Source: a virus. Taken from it: a stretch of 33,433 bases of DNA. Of this stretch, positions 18,440 through 28,150 are shown piece by piece. The DNA is taken from positions 1 to 33,433 of IMG/VR virus record IMGVR_UViG_3300035122_000015, one strand, 5' to 3'. The notes below the pieces were generated by a model. That model was given only the letters and a program-made list of their open reading frames with translations, was not told where the DNA came from and searched no databases. Within the stretch, counting starts at the first letter, position 1, and every line of letters starts with the position of its first letter. The position numbers were made by a program, and so were the translations under genes.

Positions 18440-20914
18440 ATGGCAGAAGTAATAAGTGCTGACCAGTTAAGTCAGGGCACATCATCAGCAGAAACGATTG
18501 CGTGGACCGGTGCATCCGGTGCAACAATCACACTAACTGGAACTGGTTTGCCTGCCATTGCGGCGGGAGAATATTTTGAAATCCGTGACCACTCTCAAGC
18601 TGAAAACAATGGTTTATATGTTGAGTCGGGCGGCACACCAACTACATCCAGCGTAACAGCAGATAAGGTATCTGGGGCAAATCCAAGCAACCAGGCTTCT
18701 GAAGCTGTTACATGGTTGGGCGATTCAAACACTTTAGCCAAGAATGTCATGTTTGATACTTCAGCCAAAGAGATTTATCTGCTTAAGCAAGGCGCTCTTA
18801 GTGATGATGGTGTTGGTCTTGATATTGTATATAAATTCATCAAAGAAGAATGGAAAGATGATGACTATCTGAACTCATTTCCATTTCCTATCTTCGCCAT
18901 TGATACTGATGCTGGTAAGTATATTATGGGTACTGATGGCCAGTTCAAAAATGGCTGGAACTGGAAAGATGTTGTAAGTCCAGCAATTAACACTCGCAAG
19001 CTTATCAGGTCAGCTGGCTGGGAAGAGCAGGATGTTAATGGTGCTGTATTAGCTCAATGGGCTGGAATTCAGACTCTTGGTTCATTTGAAGATAATGTAA
19101 ATGATTTGGCTTATTACCAGTTTGGTACAGATACAACAGTTGATGATACTGTTGACTTTGATTTTGCTGGACCTGTTAATGAAGCGGTTCAATGTTTTGA
19201 ACGATTGGCTGATAATTCAATTAATGGTGGTACCGGTGTAGTTATTTCAGCTGATGGTCGAACCATGACTCGCTCGGATGGTGGAAATTGGCGTACAGAT
19301 GGCTTTAAAGTTGGTGGTGCTATTCTTCTTAGAGATTCAGAGAATGCTGTTAATGATGGAAGTTCATTCTTATTAAGTTCTGTAGCCAATACAGTTGATG
19401 GTGCAATCACAATTGGAACTGAGGCTGATGCTGGTACTGGCTTCAGCTTTCTTGATGGTGGAGGCGGAAATGACCAGATACAGCGCTTTGATGGAGGTAG
19501 TTGGGTTGATGAAGGTTATTATGTTGGTGGTGTCGTCGTTGTAGCTAATGCAACAACTGTTGCTAATGACGGTGTATATACTATTTTAGCTGTAACAGAC
19601 TCTCTCATTGATGTTGCAACAGCTTCATTCACAGCAGATACAGCTGATAACACAGCGACATTTGGCCCTCTTGATGATACAAATTCACCAGACACTACAG
19701 TTAATGCATCTATAGATAATCGTTCAGCATTTGCTACTCGTTTACGTATTCGTGATGCAGACCCGAATGGTAAAACTTTTGATTCATCTGATTTGGATGC
19801 AGCTGGTGAATCAGCTCTTAGTAACCGACTGTTCAAATTCCCATTGTCCAATGTAACAGATTTGAAGATTAGCGCTGCTGATACTGATATTGATGCAAAC
19901 TCTGATGGTACAGCTGATGTAGCACCATATACCGGTATGAGTATTACCTATTATTCTACCCCTCAATCAATTGGTGGATATGTTGGTGGTTCATACAATT
20001 TCGGTATTATTATCGATGCCAATGGTGGAACAGCTCAAGAAGTTTATGAGTTTGTACAGTGGTCATTACGCTCTACGGGTGGAAATGGAACTGGTGATAT
20101 TGATGCAGATGCAGATACAGCAATTGGTCGTGCTATGGATGAATTGCTTGTATTTGAGGGTGATACTTTAATCTCTGGCAAATCAATTCCGCGCAATCCT
20201 GATGGTGGTGGCACCGGTGTTGCTATTAGCAATATTGCTGCTGCAGACCAGAATAACATTCGCAACTTTGATAACACTGGTACCCAACGTCAGTTCCCAG
20301 AAACTATCAGTGTAACTCTGGATTTCAACAATTCGCTTATTGATGACACAGTAGCAACTTATGACCTGTATTTTGACCGCACTATTCGTACTACAGTCAC
20401 TGACTTGGTTATTAATGCAGGAACAGGAGATACTGGTACATTTACATCAGCAGGCTCTAATTTGCCAGCATCATTAAATCGTGGTGTTGGTGCATATGTT
20501 AGAATTTCTGGATTGACTGGTGCTGATGCAGCTATGAATGGTGTTTATCAGGTAACAAGTATCTCAGCATCGACATATAATGTTCGCAGATGGGATGGTA
20601 AAACGATTGTTACCACATCAAGCGCATCTGTGCCTCTTGATGAAAATTGTATTGATACGCCAGACTCCATCATTGTTCAGGATGATACGCCAGCTGATGT
20701 ATCAGGTCTTGCTTCAGCTGATGTTAATTTCGCTTTCGATTTTGATGGTAATGTACAGGGTGGTCGACCAGTATCAACTGATACTTATGTTGTAGCAAGG
20801 GCGCTTGGTATTTCTGGAGCACAATATGTTCAATCTAGTGTTCAAGTAATCCAATCTGGCACTCCTTTAACTATCGTGTTAACAGCTTCAAACGAGCTAA
20901 ATGTTGCCGCTTAA
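18440..20914 (+). CDS. Large multi-domain virion appendage protein
   Basis: An 824-residue acidic Thr/Asp/Gly-rich protein starting MAEVISADQLSQGTSSAET. Four stretches (about residues 24-93, 263-320, 343-407 and 657-727) share the pattern N-D/N-G-x-Y/L-x-I/V-x-x-V and an N-x-I/T-x-R-x-D/T-G-G-x-W-type strand, suggesting repeated beta domains, separated by other beta-rich parts. AGGAGAATAGAGC precedes the ATG. Such proteins form tail spikes, fibres or baseplate-like structures. Its stop overlaps the next ATG by one base. Confidence 0.75.
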   Translation: MAEVISADQLSQGTSSAETIAWTGASGATITLTGTGLPAIAAGEYFEIRDHSQAENNGLYVESGGTPTTSSVTADKVSGANPSNQASEAVTWLGDSNTLAKNVMFDTSAKEIYLLKQGALSDDGVGLDIVYKFIKEEWKDDDYLNSFPFPIFAIDTDAGKYIMGTDGQFKNGWNWKDVVSPAINTRKLIRSAGWEEQDVNGAVLAQWAGIQTLGSFEDNVNDLAYYQFGTDTTVDDTVDFDFAGPVNEAVQCFERLADNSINGGTGVVISADGRTMTRSDGGNWRTDGFKVGGAILLRDSENAVNDGSSFLLSSVANTVDGAITIGTEADAGTGFSFLDGGGGNDQIQRFDGGSWVDEGYYVGGVVVVANATTVANDGVYTILAVTDSLIDVATASFTADTADNTATFGPLDDTNSPDTTVNASIDNRSAFATRLRIRDADPNGKTFDSSDLDAAGESALSNRLFKFPLSNVTDLKISAADTDIDANSDGTADVAPYTGMSITYYSTPQSIGGYVGGSYNFGIIIDANGGTAQEVYEFVQWSLRSTGGNGTGDIDADADTAIGRAMDELLVFEGDTLISGKSIPRNPDGGGTGVAISNIAAADQNNIRNFDNTGTQRQFPETISVTLDFNNSLIDDTVATYDLYFDRTIRTTVTDLVINAGTGDTGTFTSAGSNLPASLNRGVGAYVRISGLTGADAAMNGVYQVTSISASTYNVRRWDGKTIVTTSSASVPLDENCIDTPDSIIVQDDTPADVSGLASADVNFAFDFDGNVQGGRPVSTDTYVVARALGISGAQYVQSSVQVIQSGTPLTIVLTASNELNVAA

Positions 20915-21303
20915 TGATAACAATTGTAGGCAGATTCGAGGATGGCTGGCTGAGTCCAGATATTGAATTTTTTATCTGGAAACAGCTTGGCTATGCCTAC
21001 AAAGTAGACAGGATTGTAATGGTCCCAAAGTTATTAGAAAGGCGAACTTCTTTAGACCAATATGACACTATTGAAGATGCTATTAATTCATGCGATGGTG
21101 AAATTGTTTTTATGGAGCAATTAGGTAACGTATCACTTAGCTCTTTTGTTCATCCTAAGAATGCCGTTTATGTATTTGGCAACGCATCAACTAATCACAT
21201 GAATCTTGAAGGTCATAAAGTAAAAATTGATACACCTTCTCCTGTTGATATGTTTGCTGTAAATGCAGCTGCAATTGTATTGGATAACAGGTATAACTCA
21301 TGA
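20914..21303 (+). CDS. Protein resembling the C-terminal half of SPOUT/TrmH methyltransferases
   Basis: A 129-residue protein. FVHPKNAVYVFGNAS (residues 78-92) and KVKIDTPSPVDMFAVNAAAIVLDNR (102-126) read like motifs 2 and 3 of TrmH/SpoU RNA 2'-O-methyltransferases (xVFGNE..., I-x-I/P..., S/V-N-A/V-S-x-A-A-A-I-x-L-x-x-R). The usual Glu of motif 2 is missing (NAS instead of NE) and motif 1 Arg is not evident, so it may be inactive or a structural relative. The nearby genes are virion proteins, so it may bind rather than methylate. TAATG start overlap. Confidence 0.55.
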   Translation: MITIVGRFEDGWLSPDIEFFIWKQLGYAYKVDRIVMVPKLLERRTSLDQYDTIEDAINSCDGEIVFMEQLGNVSLSSFVHPKNAVYVFGNASTNHMNLEGHKVKIDTPSPVDMFAVNAAAIVLDNRYNS

Positions 21304-22880
21304 GTATTGATAATCGTACAGAGTTAAATGACTGTGATTCTGCTACTGGGTGGTCAGGTGATGGTTCTACTCCTGCAGTTAATACAACAGTAGGGCAAAG
21401 ATATCAAGGAACAGGCTCAATTGAATCTCAGCATACCAATGCTGACGAACATATGAGCACAACCGAGGATTCCCTGAATACAGGCACGTTCTCGATTGAT
21501 ATGTCAGATGTCACTTTGTATTTACTTCTTAAAGATAATTTAGTTGATACATTAGCAAATGGCGGTGTTCAATTTGTTATTGGGGATGGTACTGACAAGA
21601 TTGGCTATGATATTGGTGGCAATGATTCTGTAGGGCTCCCTCTAAATCCATTTTTTAATTGTTATAAATTAGATGTCTCAAATAGGCCAGCTGCATTTAC
21701 TGTATTTTCTGGAGTTGAGGCTAACTTAACAGTTACTGCTATCACAGAAGTTGGCATTGGTACTCTTCACCTAGCTAAGGCTGTTGGTAATGTTGCAAAC
21801 ATATTTGTTGATTATATTTCTTATATTGCCAATGGTTCAGCTGCATTAACAATTAATGGCGGAACAGTTGGAACACCTGAGACTATGGCAGATGTTCAGG
21901 GTGATGATGTAACCAATGGCTGGGGGCTTGTTTCCAATCCGCAAGGGAAGCAATATAACTTTTTTGGGCCAACAGAATGGGGTGATGGAGCGACATCAGA
22001 CAGCTATTTTCAGGCTGATGATGAACAATGGTTTTTTGTTGGCGGCGTTGTTGGTGCTGGAAATTTTGATTTTGGTTTGGTAGCCAATGCAACTGGTACC
22101 AACTCATTTGTAATCAATAATACAGTTGCAGTTAATCTCGATGTTCGGGCGGCGTTTGATTTCAATATCACCAATTTCGATATTATCAAACTGACCAATA
22201 TGACTTTTACAGATTTCGGGGTAATTTCATTCCCAACTGTAGATGCTGGTAATAAGTTTGCGAATGCGTGTACGTTTAATAATTGTGACCAAGTTGTTAT
22301 TAGCACAATGGATATTGATGGAGCCACCTTTAATGGTACTACCGATGCTAATGGCGCAGTTATTATTACTTCAGATTCCAGCAATTTCACTAACCCAACA
22401 TTTAATTCAGATGGTGCAGGCCACGCAATCTATATTACTGCTACAGGTACTTATTCTTTTGATGGTCATACTTACAGCGGGTTTGGTGCTGACGGCACTA
22501 CTGATGCTGTGGTTTATAATAATTCTGGCGGTTCTGTTACTATCAATGTAGTCGGCGCGGGTGATGTGCCTACCGTTAGGAATGGCGCTGGAGCATCTAC
22601 AACAGTTAATGCTAATGTGAACGTAACCTTCGATAAACTTAAAGACAATACCGAAGTAAGGGTATTTTTGGCAGGAACCCAAACTGAGATTGCTGGTGTA
22701 GAAAACGCAACGACTGGCACTACTGACAATAGAAGCTTTACATTTTCTTATGCAGCAGCAACAAGCGTCGATTACCAGATTATTAATAAGCAATACGTTA
22801 TTATCAGGGTTGAAGGTTACACTATACCTAGTAATGACATCACAATTGATATAGCCCAACGGCTAGATTTGAATTATTAA
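21300..22880 (+). CDS. Tail fibre / appendage-type beta protein
   Basis: A 526-residue protein with low charge, rich in Gly, Asn, Thr and Asp. It starts MSIDNRTELNDCDSATGWS. The middle (residues 240-420) shows a ladder of short strands (NFDIIKLTNMTFTDFG, NNCDQVVISTMDIDGATFN) suggesting a right-handed beta-helix, while the C-terminal 80 residues (TEVRVFLAGTQTEIAGVEN) form a compact beta domain. It is likely to be a trimeric fibre or spike. ATGA overlap with the preceding gene. Confidence 0.75.
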   Translation: MSIDNRTELNDCDSATGWSGDGSTPAVNTTVGQRYQGTGSIESQHTNADEHMSTTEDSLNTGTFSIDMSDVTLYLLLKDNLVDTLANGGVQFVIGDGTDKIGYDIGGNDSVGLPLNPFFNCYKLDVSNRPAAFTVFSGVEANLTVTAITEVGIGTLHLAKAVGNVANIFVDYISYIANGSAALTINGGTVGTPETMADVQGDDVTNGWGLVSNPQGKQYNFFGPTEWGDGATSDSYFQADDEQWFFVGGVVGAGNFDFGLVANATGTNSFVINNTVAVNLDVRAAFDFNITNFDIIKLTNMTFTDFGVISFPTVDAGNKFANACTFNNCDQVVISTMDIDGATFNGTTDANGAVIITSDSSNFTNPTFNSDGAGHAIYITATGTYSFDGHTYSGFGADGTTDAVVYNNSGGSVTINVVGAGDVPTVRNGAGASTTVNANVNVTFDKLKDNTEVRVFLAGTQTEIAGVENATTGTTDNRSFTFSYAAATSVDYQIINKQYVIIRVEGYTIPSNDITIDIAQRLDLNY

Positions 22881-22892
22881 GAGGATAGAATT

Positions 22893-24824
22893 ATGGCAGT
22901 TAAAGGCTCGCACGGCGCAGTAATCTTGCCCCCAGACGGAAGTGGAAAGCAGGTTCCGCAGGGTGTAATGGTTGAGGTTAATTACAATAATGGTACAACT
23001 GGATTTAATGTTGGTGATGAAATTACTTTCAGCACATCTACATGGGTTGGAACTATTGTTAGAACTGAAGGAACAGTATCGACAGGTGAGCTTCATGTTC
23101 GTGTTGAAGAGCCAGTTCCAGACCCTTGGATTGACTTAACTTTATCTGAAGATATTTTAGTCAATGCTGTCAAATTTGCAGAAGTATCTAATGTTGATGT
23201 TCAGCCTTATTATTTTCAACAGAACCAAATGGTTGGGAATAATATGGCCAATGTTGCTGAGGTTGATGGCCAAGGGGCTTTGCATGTTCGTTATGGTGAA
23301 GGCTCCCCACAATTTGACGCCTTTGGCAGACAGCAAATTACTGAACCTACTATCATCGGTGAATATATTAATATATATGAAAGGGATGATAAGAATTTTT
23401 GGTATGAAGAATTATCAGGTGGTGTAGTTTCACATATTGCATCAAATCAAGGAACGCTATATTCGACAACAACTACATCTGGTTCAAAAGCAGCGTCAAC
23501 TACACATTTGTATCATAAATATCAATTAGGTGTCTCTCAACTAATCGAGATGACTGTTGCATTAGGTGATTCAGGTAAAGCAAATGTAAGACGTTTATGG
23601 GGTATTGGTGATGCAAGTGATGGGCTGTTTTTCAGGATGGAAGAAAATACAGCATTGCAGGTCTATATGCGCTCATCAACCGTTGGTGATAATGCTATAA
23701 ATCAATCAGCTTGGAACAGAGACAGACTTGATGGCTCTGGTGGTGAATTTAACCCTTCTGGTCATACCCTTGATGTTACTATGGATAATATCTATTGGAT
23801 TGACTATCAATGGCTTGGTGCTGGTCGTGTCCGGTTTGGCGTGATAATTGAAGGCATAAGAATTACATGCCATGAGATGTATCATGCTAATTTGAATACA
23901 CAACCATACATACGCACTGGCTCATTACCTATTCATATAGGACAAGCAAATCTTGCAGCTGCAGGTTCGAGTTCAGAAATGCGTGTTTGGTGTTCGGTTG
24001 TAAAAACTGAAGGACGCTGGAACCCAAAAGTTGTTGAGCATTATCATCATATAAGAAAAGGCGAAGGCCAAAATGGCGGTCTGTATATGGCTGCAGTCAC
24101 AAATTGGCATCCTGGCCGAATGATGTTTGCTATTCGACCTAAATTAACAATTAATAGTATTGCAAATAGAAGTGTTGCGTATCCAGTATTGCTGTCTGTA
24201 ACCAATGTTGGAAGTACACCAATGTTTATTCAGGCGCGTCGTGGAGCATCATTGATAGGAACTCCAAGCTGGTCAGATTTTCACGCAGAGTCTGGTCTTG
24301 AATATAATGAAACTGATGCATCAAATATCGACCAAGATAATCGAGGCATACAAGTAGGCATGTGGTCCATACCGCCAAACTCAACTGAAAATATTACTTT
24401 AAGAGATGTGTTTGGATTCTTTAAGGAGCGTATTCTGCTAACTGCAGATGATAGCCAAGATGAATTTACTTATGTATTTACAGCGTGGAATATGTCTGCT
24501 ATTGCTGGCGGTGCTGATGCTGGTACTTATAACGTTGATATTAATGCTGGGACTAACACGATTGACCGTAATACTGGACAGAATTTTGATACGGCGAATT
24601 ATGACGGTGTAGCCTTTGCTGTTGACCAGATGCTATATATCAGAAATTCAGTCAGTGATGATGGATATTATATCATTACAGCAGTAACAACTTCTCAGTT
24701 GACGGTGAAAAATCTTGATGGCTCTGCTGTGTCTTTCACAGGAAGTGTGGCTGATGATGTTACTTTGCAAGGCGGTGAGAGAAGTTTATTCTTTGGCAGC
24801 CTGAATGTGGAAGAAATCGTCTAG
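22893..24824 (+). CDS. Virion appendage protein with lectin-like core
   Basis: A 643-residue protein starting MAVKGSHGAVILPPDGSGK. The central part (FDAFGRQQITEPTIIGEY ... LYHKYQLGVSQLIEMTVALG ... LWGIGDASDGLFFRMEE ... WIDYQWLGAGRVRFGVI) has the strand order of a concanavalin/laminin G-like sandwich that I recall from phage structural proteins. The C-terminus (SDDGYYIITAVTTSQLTVK, about residue 580) again has the N-D-G-x-Y-x-I-x-x-V module seen in 18440-20914. AGAGGATAGAATT lies before the start. Likely glycan-binding; substrate unknown. Confidence 0.7.
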   Translation: MAVKGSHGAVILPPDGSGKQVPQGVMVEVNYNNGTTGFNVGDEITFSTSTWVGTIVRTEGTVSTGELHVRVEEPVPDPWIDLTLSEDILVNAVKFAEVSNVDVQPYYFQQNQMVGNNMANVAEVDGQGALHVRYGEGSPQFDAFGRQQITEPTIIGEYINIYERDDKNFWYEELSGGVVSHIASNQGTLYSTTTTSGSKAASTTHLYHKYQLGVSQLIEMTVALGDSGKANVRRLWGIGDASDGLFFRMEENTALQVYMRSSTVGDNAINQSAWNRDRLDGSGGEFNPSGHTLDVTMDNIYWIDYQWLGAGRVRFGVIIEGIRITCHEMYHANLNTQPYIRTGSLPIHIGQANLAAAGSSSEMRVWCSVVKTEGRWNPKVVEHYHHIRKGEGQNGGLYMAAVTNWHPGRMMFAIRPKLTINSIANRSVAYPVLLSVTNVGSTPMFIQARRGASLIGTPSWSDFHAESGLEYNETDASNIDQDNRGIQVGMWSIPPNSTENITLRDVFGFFKERILLTADDSQDEFTYVFTAWNMSAIAGGADAGTYNVDINAGTNTIDRNTGQNFDTANYDGVAFAVDQMLYIRNSVSDDGYYIITAVTTSQLTVKNLDGSAVSFTGSVADDVTLQGGERSLFFGSLNVEEIV

Positions 24825-26212
24825 TGAATTATTATGCTGCTCAATGGGTCTATATGGAGACTGGATTCAAATTTTATGTTGATGAAGGTCTAAAACATAT
24901 AGTTATTTCTCCAACTGTAACAACTTTGAGTGTTCAGGTAGATTTATATAAAGCCCTGAAGCAGTGGTATTCTACACTTAACAATTCTAGATACGCTTTT
25001 CCTATCCGTACTATTGGCGGGGATGATACTGTCGCTGGTCAAAAGGCTGGAGACATTTATTTCATGATTAATGGATATAGAGTTGTATATGACCCAACCA
25101 AAGTTCAGGTAACTGGCGTCTTGTTTTCAGACGATTATGATACCCCATGGCTTGATTTATATACGTTGAAGCCGGTTTATCCTGCACAAGTTGCCTCCTT
25201 GGTGAATGTGGCTCAACCTTCTTTGGAAGGACTTGATTTCCCAACAGCAGCTCAAAATGCTCAGGCAGTGATGGACTTTCCTGTTGCTAATCTGGTTGAT
25301 GTGAACTCATTTGGATATCATGTAATAGACCATTTACATGAATTACATTATGAGCAATCTGTATGGATTGATGTAAATGGAGGTGAGGCTGGGACTGCCC
25401 ATCCTATTGGAACGCGTGAGAGGCCAGTTAATAATTTAACTGATGCAATTCTTATTGCTAATGATGTCAATGTTACAGTATTAAGAGTTGTTGAAGATTT
25501 AACTATTGGTGCAACTGAAAATCTAGATGGCTTTACTATCTATGGTGCTCATGCTTCAAAAAGCCAAATTACCCTAACGCCAGGGTGCTCAACAAAATTA
25601 ACTCAATTTTATGAATGTGTGTTAACTGGTACAGCTGACGGTGAAATAATCGTTCGTAATTCAGTTGTTAATGACCTTCTTGGATTTGAGGGTATTCTTC
25701 ATCAGGTTGCTATTGATGGGATGATACAGTTTGCTGGGGCAGGAACCAAAGCAACTCATATTTTGGATTGTTTCTCTGGTGTTCCAGGCTCTGTTCCAGA
25801 ATTTGATTTTAACAACCTTGATATTCCACTTGCTTTCAGGAATTACAATGGTGGAATTAAGCTTGTCAACAAATCGGGAGCATCCGATGTTTCAATTGAC
25901 CTTAATTCTGGTCAGGTTATTCTTAATGGAACAGTTACAAATGGCACAATTGTGGTGCGTGGTGTTGGTAAAATTGTAGATACCAGTGTTGGGGCAACAG
26001 TAGACTCTGAATATCTGATTCAAGGCTCTGATATAAAAATCATAAACAAAATATTACGTAACAGAACGGAAACTGACCCTGTGTCTGGTGTAATGACTGT
26101 CTATGATGATGATGGTATTACTGTCTTGTTTACAGCCAATATCTGGGAGAATGTTGCCGCAACTACTCCATATGCTGGAAACGCTGTAAACCGAAGAGAC
26201 AGGCTTACATGA
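24824..26212 (+). CDS. Phage tail/appendage protein (PIGTRERPVNNL family)
   Basis: A 462-residue protein from GTG 24824 (one-base overlap with the previous stop, TAGTG). The block WIDVNGGEAGTAHPIGTRERPVNNLTDAILIAND is the signature of a common phage tail/appendage family: W-x-x-V-x-x-G-x-A-G-T-x-x-P-x-G-T-x-x-x-P-V-N-N-L-x-D-A-x-x-I-A. It is followed by a series of short strands (VTVLRVVEDLTIGATENLDGFTIYG) indicating a beta-helix. A C-terminal end RNRTETDPVSGVMTVYDDDG is also typical. Role: structural; partner unknown. Confidence 0.78.
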   Translation: MNYYAAQWVYMETGFKFYVDEGLKHIVISPTVTTLSVQVDLYKALKQWYSTLNNSRYAFPIRTIGGDDTVAGQKAGDIYFMINGYRVVYDPTKVQVTGVLFSDDYDTPWLDLYTLKPVYPAQVASLVNVAQPSLEGLDFPTAAQNAQAVMDFPVANLVDVNSFGYHVIDHLHELHYEQSVWIDVNGGEAGTAHPIGTRERPVNNLTDAILIANDVNVTVLRVVEDLTIGATENLDGFTIYGAHASKSQITLTPGCSTKLTQFYECVLTGTADGEIIVRNSVVNDLLGFEGILHQVAIDGMIQFAGAGTKATHILDCFSGVPGSVPEFDFNNLDIPLAFRNYNGGIKLVNKSGASDVSIDLNSGQVILNGTVTNGTIVVRGVGKIVDTSVGATVDSEYLIQGSDIKIINKILRNRTETDPVSGVMTVYDDDGITVLFTANIWENVAATTPYAGNAVNRRDRLT

Positions 26213-26703
26213 CGATTCCAACATCCGGATTAGGGCCGTCTAATACATTGGTAACCAGAGGCCTCGGCCCATATCTCGTTTTTATAATACGTCCAGAAGG
26301 ACCAGAGACAGGTGGCTCCAAGCCACAATTTTATGTAGCTCCGCGCAGAATCTGGCTAAAACGAAAAAAAGAAGAACCCCTGCTCAAGCTGGAAGAGATA
26401 GAGCCACAAGTAATTGAGGAGGCTCTGGAACAAGTTACCGAAATGAGAATTGATGAGGAGGTTTATCGAGTAACCGGAAAACCAGAACCGACTCCAAAAC
26501 AAGCGTTGGCTATGTTACCAAAGGCAGACCTCGAGGCCAAATTAATTCGAGTCAAGTATGAATTGGGGGTAACAAAAAAAGAAGCGATGAAAATATTGGA
26601 AGAAAGGGCAAAAAAAGAAATTGAAGCTGCTCGTGAATTCAAAATGACATTAGTAAAAGATGATGAGGAATTTATTCTGATTATCATAATGAGTGAGGTA
26701 TAA
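26209..26703 (+). CDS. Virion-associated protein with TSGLGP...TRGLG N-terminus
   Basis: A 164-residue protein. The N-terminus MTIPTSGLGPSNTLVTRGLG carries a repeated G-L-G signature that I have seen in small phage structural proteins; then come a basic stretch (RRIWLKRKKEEP), a highly charged helical region (EEIEPQVIEEALEQVTEM, LEERAKKEIEAAREF) and a C-terminal hydrophobic end ILIIIMSEV. It overlaps the previous gene by four bases. Perhaps links the appendage block to the head; unproven. Confidence 0.65.
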   Translation: MTIPTSGLGPSNTLVTRGLGPYLVFIIRPEGPETGGSKPQFYVAPRRIWLKRKKEEPLLKLEEIEPQVIEEALEQVTEMRIDEEVYRVTGKPEPTPKQALAMLPKADLEAKLIRVKYELGVTKKEAMKILEERAKKEIEAAREFKMTLVKDDEEFILIIIMSEV

Positions 26704-26707
26704 AAGA

Positions 26708-26920
26708 ATGATTAATGCGGATAAGCGAGTAATACAGGCATTCGACAGCCCTGATGGCAAAATAATTGCTGATTTTCTCAACAAATGTAGTGGTGAGAAG
26801 GTGGGAGAATCTCTGATTACAGAAAAGGCAACAATGTATCGGGCGCAAGGTGCAGCTGTTGAACTTATGGAGATAGTTGAGCTTGCAAAGAAGGCCAAAG
26901 ACATACTAAACTCAACATAA
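26708..26920 (+). CDS. Small helical protein before the scaffold
   Basis: A 70-residue protein starting MINADKRVIQAFDSPDGKI at 26708; GAGGTATAAAAGA just upstream supports this over the in-frame 26693. Helical throughout (FLNKCSGEKVGESLITEKATMYRAQGAAVELMEIVELAKKAKDIL), with A-x-G-A-A-x-E-L-x-x-I-x-x-L. Small head-associated helical proteins of this kind occur next to scaffold genes, but the role is unknown. Confidence 0.72.
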   Translation: MINADKRVIQAFDSPDGKIIADFLNKCSGEKVGESLITEKATMYRAQGAAVELMEIVELAKKAKDILNST

Positions 26921-26933
26921 GATTATTTAATGC

Positions 26934-26963
26934 GGTCATGAATCCTATTTATAGCCCATGACC
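26934..26963 (+). other. 7-bp perfect inverted repeat upstream of the scaffold gene
   Basis: GGTCATG (26934-26940) and CATGACC (26957-26963) flank sixteen bases. It lies in the 109-base gap between 26920 and 27030; no T-run follows, so it is not a standard terminator. It may be a processing or regulatory hairpin in the late mRNA. No promoter is evident in this gap. Confidence 0.45.
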
Positions 26964-27029
26964 ATCCGGCAAATCCCTGATGTGTGACGCGATAGCCCAT
27001 CCACTGACGGCCTGCAAAGAGAGAGAAAT

Positions 27030-28115
27030 ATGACAAGTTTGAGTAATCGGGCACCTAAGAGTGTTCGGAGGCAAGCAAAGGACGCTGCGAGAATGCAGCA
27101 ACAGCTCAACCAAGAACCAGCCAGCGATGACAAGGCCATCGAGGGAGAGCAACCTAAAGACGGAACACCAGAGGCAGTAGCCTCGAAACCTCCTGAAGAT
27201 GGAGGTAAAGAGAATTCAAAACAGTCTGAGACTCAGGCCACTGATAAAGGGCAAGAACCCAAGAAATCAGCCCAGCCAGAGAAAGATGAGATAGACTGGA
27301 AAGCGCGATTTGACGGCATGAAAGCCTTATATGACCGCGAAGTTCCGAAACTGAGAAGTGAGCTAGAACATTCTTACGAGCAGATTGACAGCTTGAAGAA
27401 GGAGTTCGAAACCTTTAAAGAGGAGATAGCTCAGAAGGCAGATGAAACATCAAAACCTCCTGCTGATTTGAATTTAACAGATGATGAGCAGGAACAATAT
27501 GGTGGTCTTATCAACATCGTGCAAAAGGTCGCTGACCAGCGCGTTGCTGAGAAAGATGCTCAGATTGCCAAATTAACCGAAAAGCTTGCAACTTTGGAAG
27601 CGGGACAGAAAGAAATTAAGCAAGATACGGCAACAAGTCGTGAGCAAAATTTCTTTAATGAGTTAGCCAGAGCGGTCCCTGACTGGAGAACCATTAATAC
27701 CGATGAGGGATTTATTCAATTCCTTGAGGAGCCTGTACCGTATACCGGTGGGAGAACACGGAGAGATTTTCTCTCTGATGCACGTAAACAGCTTGATGCT
27801 GTAGGTGCTGCTCAGTTCTTCTTAGATTTCAAAGAAAACTCAAAAGTGTCAGACAGCGGCGAGTCTCAACCTGACGAACCAGAAGTACCTGCTGTACCTG
27901 AAGAGATTGTTGTACCAAATACTGCTAGTGGAGGAATTCCGCCAGTAGAGCAATTGAAGGTGTACACACACGCAGATGTCGACCGTTTTTATCGTGACAA
28001 GCGTGAGGGCAGATATAAAGGACGTGAGGAGGAGGCCAGAAAGATTGAACAAGACATTCTTGCTGCTGGCACTCAAGGTCGAATTGTAGCTCGAGTCGCG
28101 CCAGCAACAACTTAA
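27030..28115 (+). CDS. Scaffold / head assembly protein
   Basis: A 361-residue, highly charged and helical protein (starts MTSLSNRAPKSVRRQAKDA). The first 90 residues are low-complexity, acidic/basic with Lys/Glu/Pro; coiled-coil-like helices occur around 95-135 (RSELEHSYEQIDSLKKEFETFKEEI) and 165-200. A conserved-looking block FFNELARAVPDWRTINTDEGFIQFLEE (about 208-234) and the C-terminal VDRFYRDKREGRYKGREEE match phage scaffolding proteins of this type. It shapes the procapsid and leaves before maturation. It lies just before the coat gene. GAGAGAGAAAT precedes the start. Confidence 0.82.
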   Translation: MTSLSNRAPKSVRRQAKDAARMQQQLNQEPASDDKAIEGEQPKDGTPEAVASKPPEDGGKENSKQSETQATDKGQEPKKSAQPEKDEIDWKARFDGMKALYDREVPKLRSELEHSYEQIDSLKKEFETFKEEIAQKADETSKPPADLNLTDDEQEQYGGLINIVQKVADQRVAEKDAQIAKLTEKLATLEAGQKEIKQDTATSREQNFFNELARAVPDWRTINTDEGFIQFLEEPVPYTGGRTRRDFLSDARKQLDAVGAAQFFLDFKENSKVSDSGESQPDEPEVPAVPEEIVVPNTASGGIPPVEQLKVYTHADVDRFYRDKREGRYKGREEEARKIEQDILAAGTQGRIVARVAPATT

Positions 28116-28150
28116 AAGTAAGGATGTCACGAATATAAGGAGCCTCTGAT

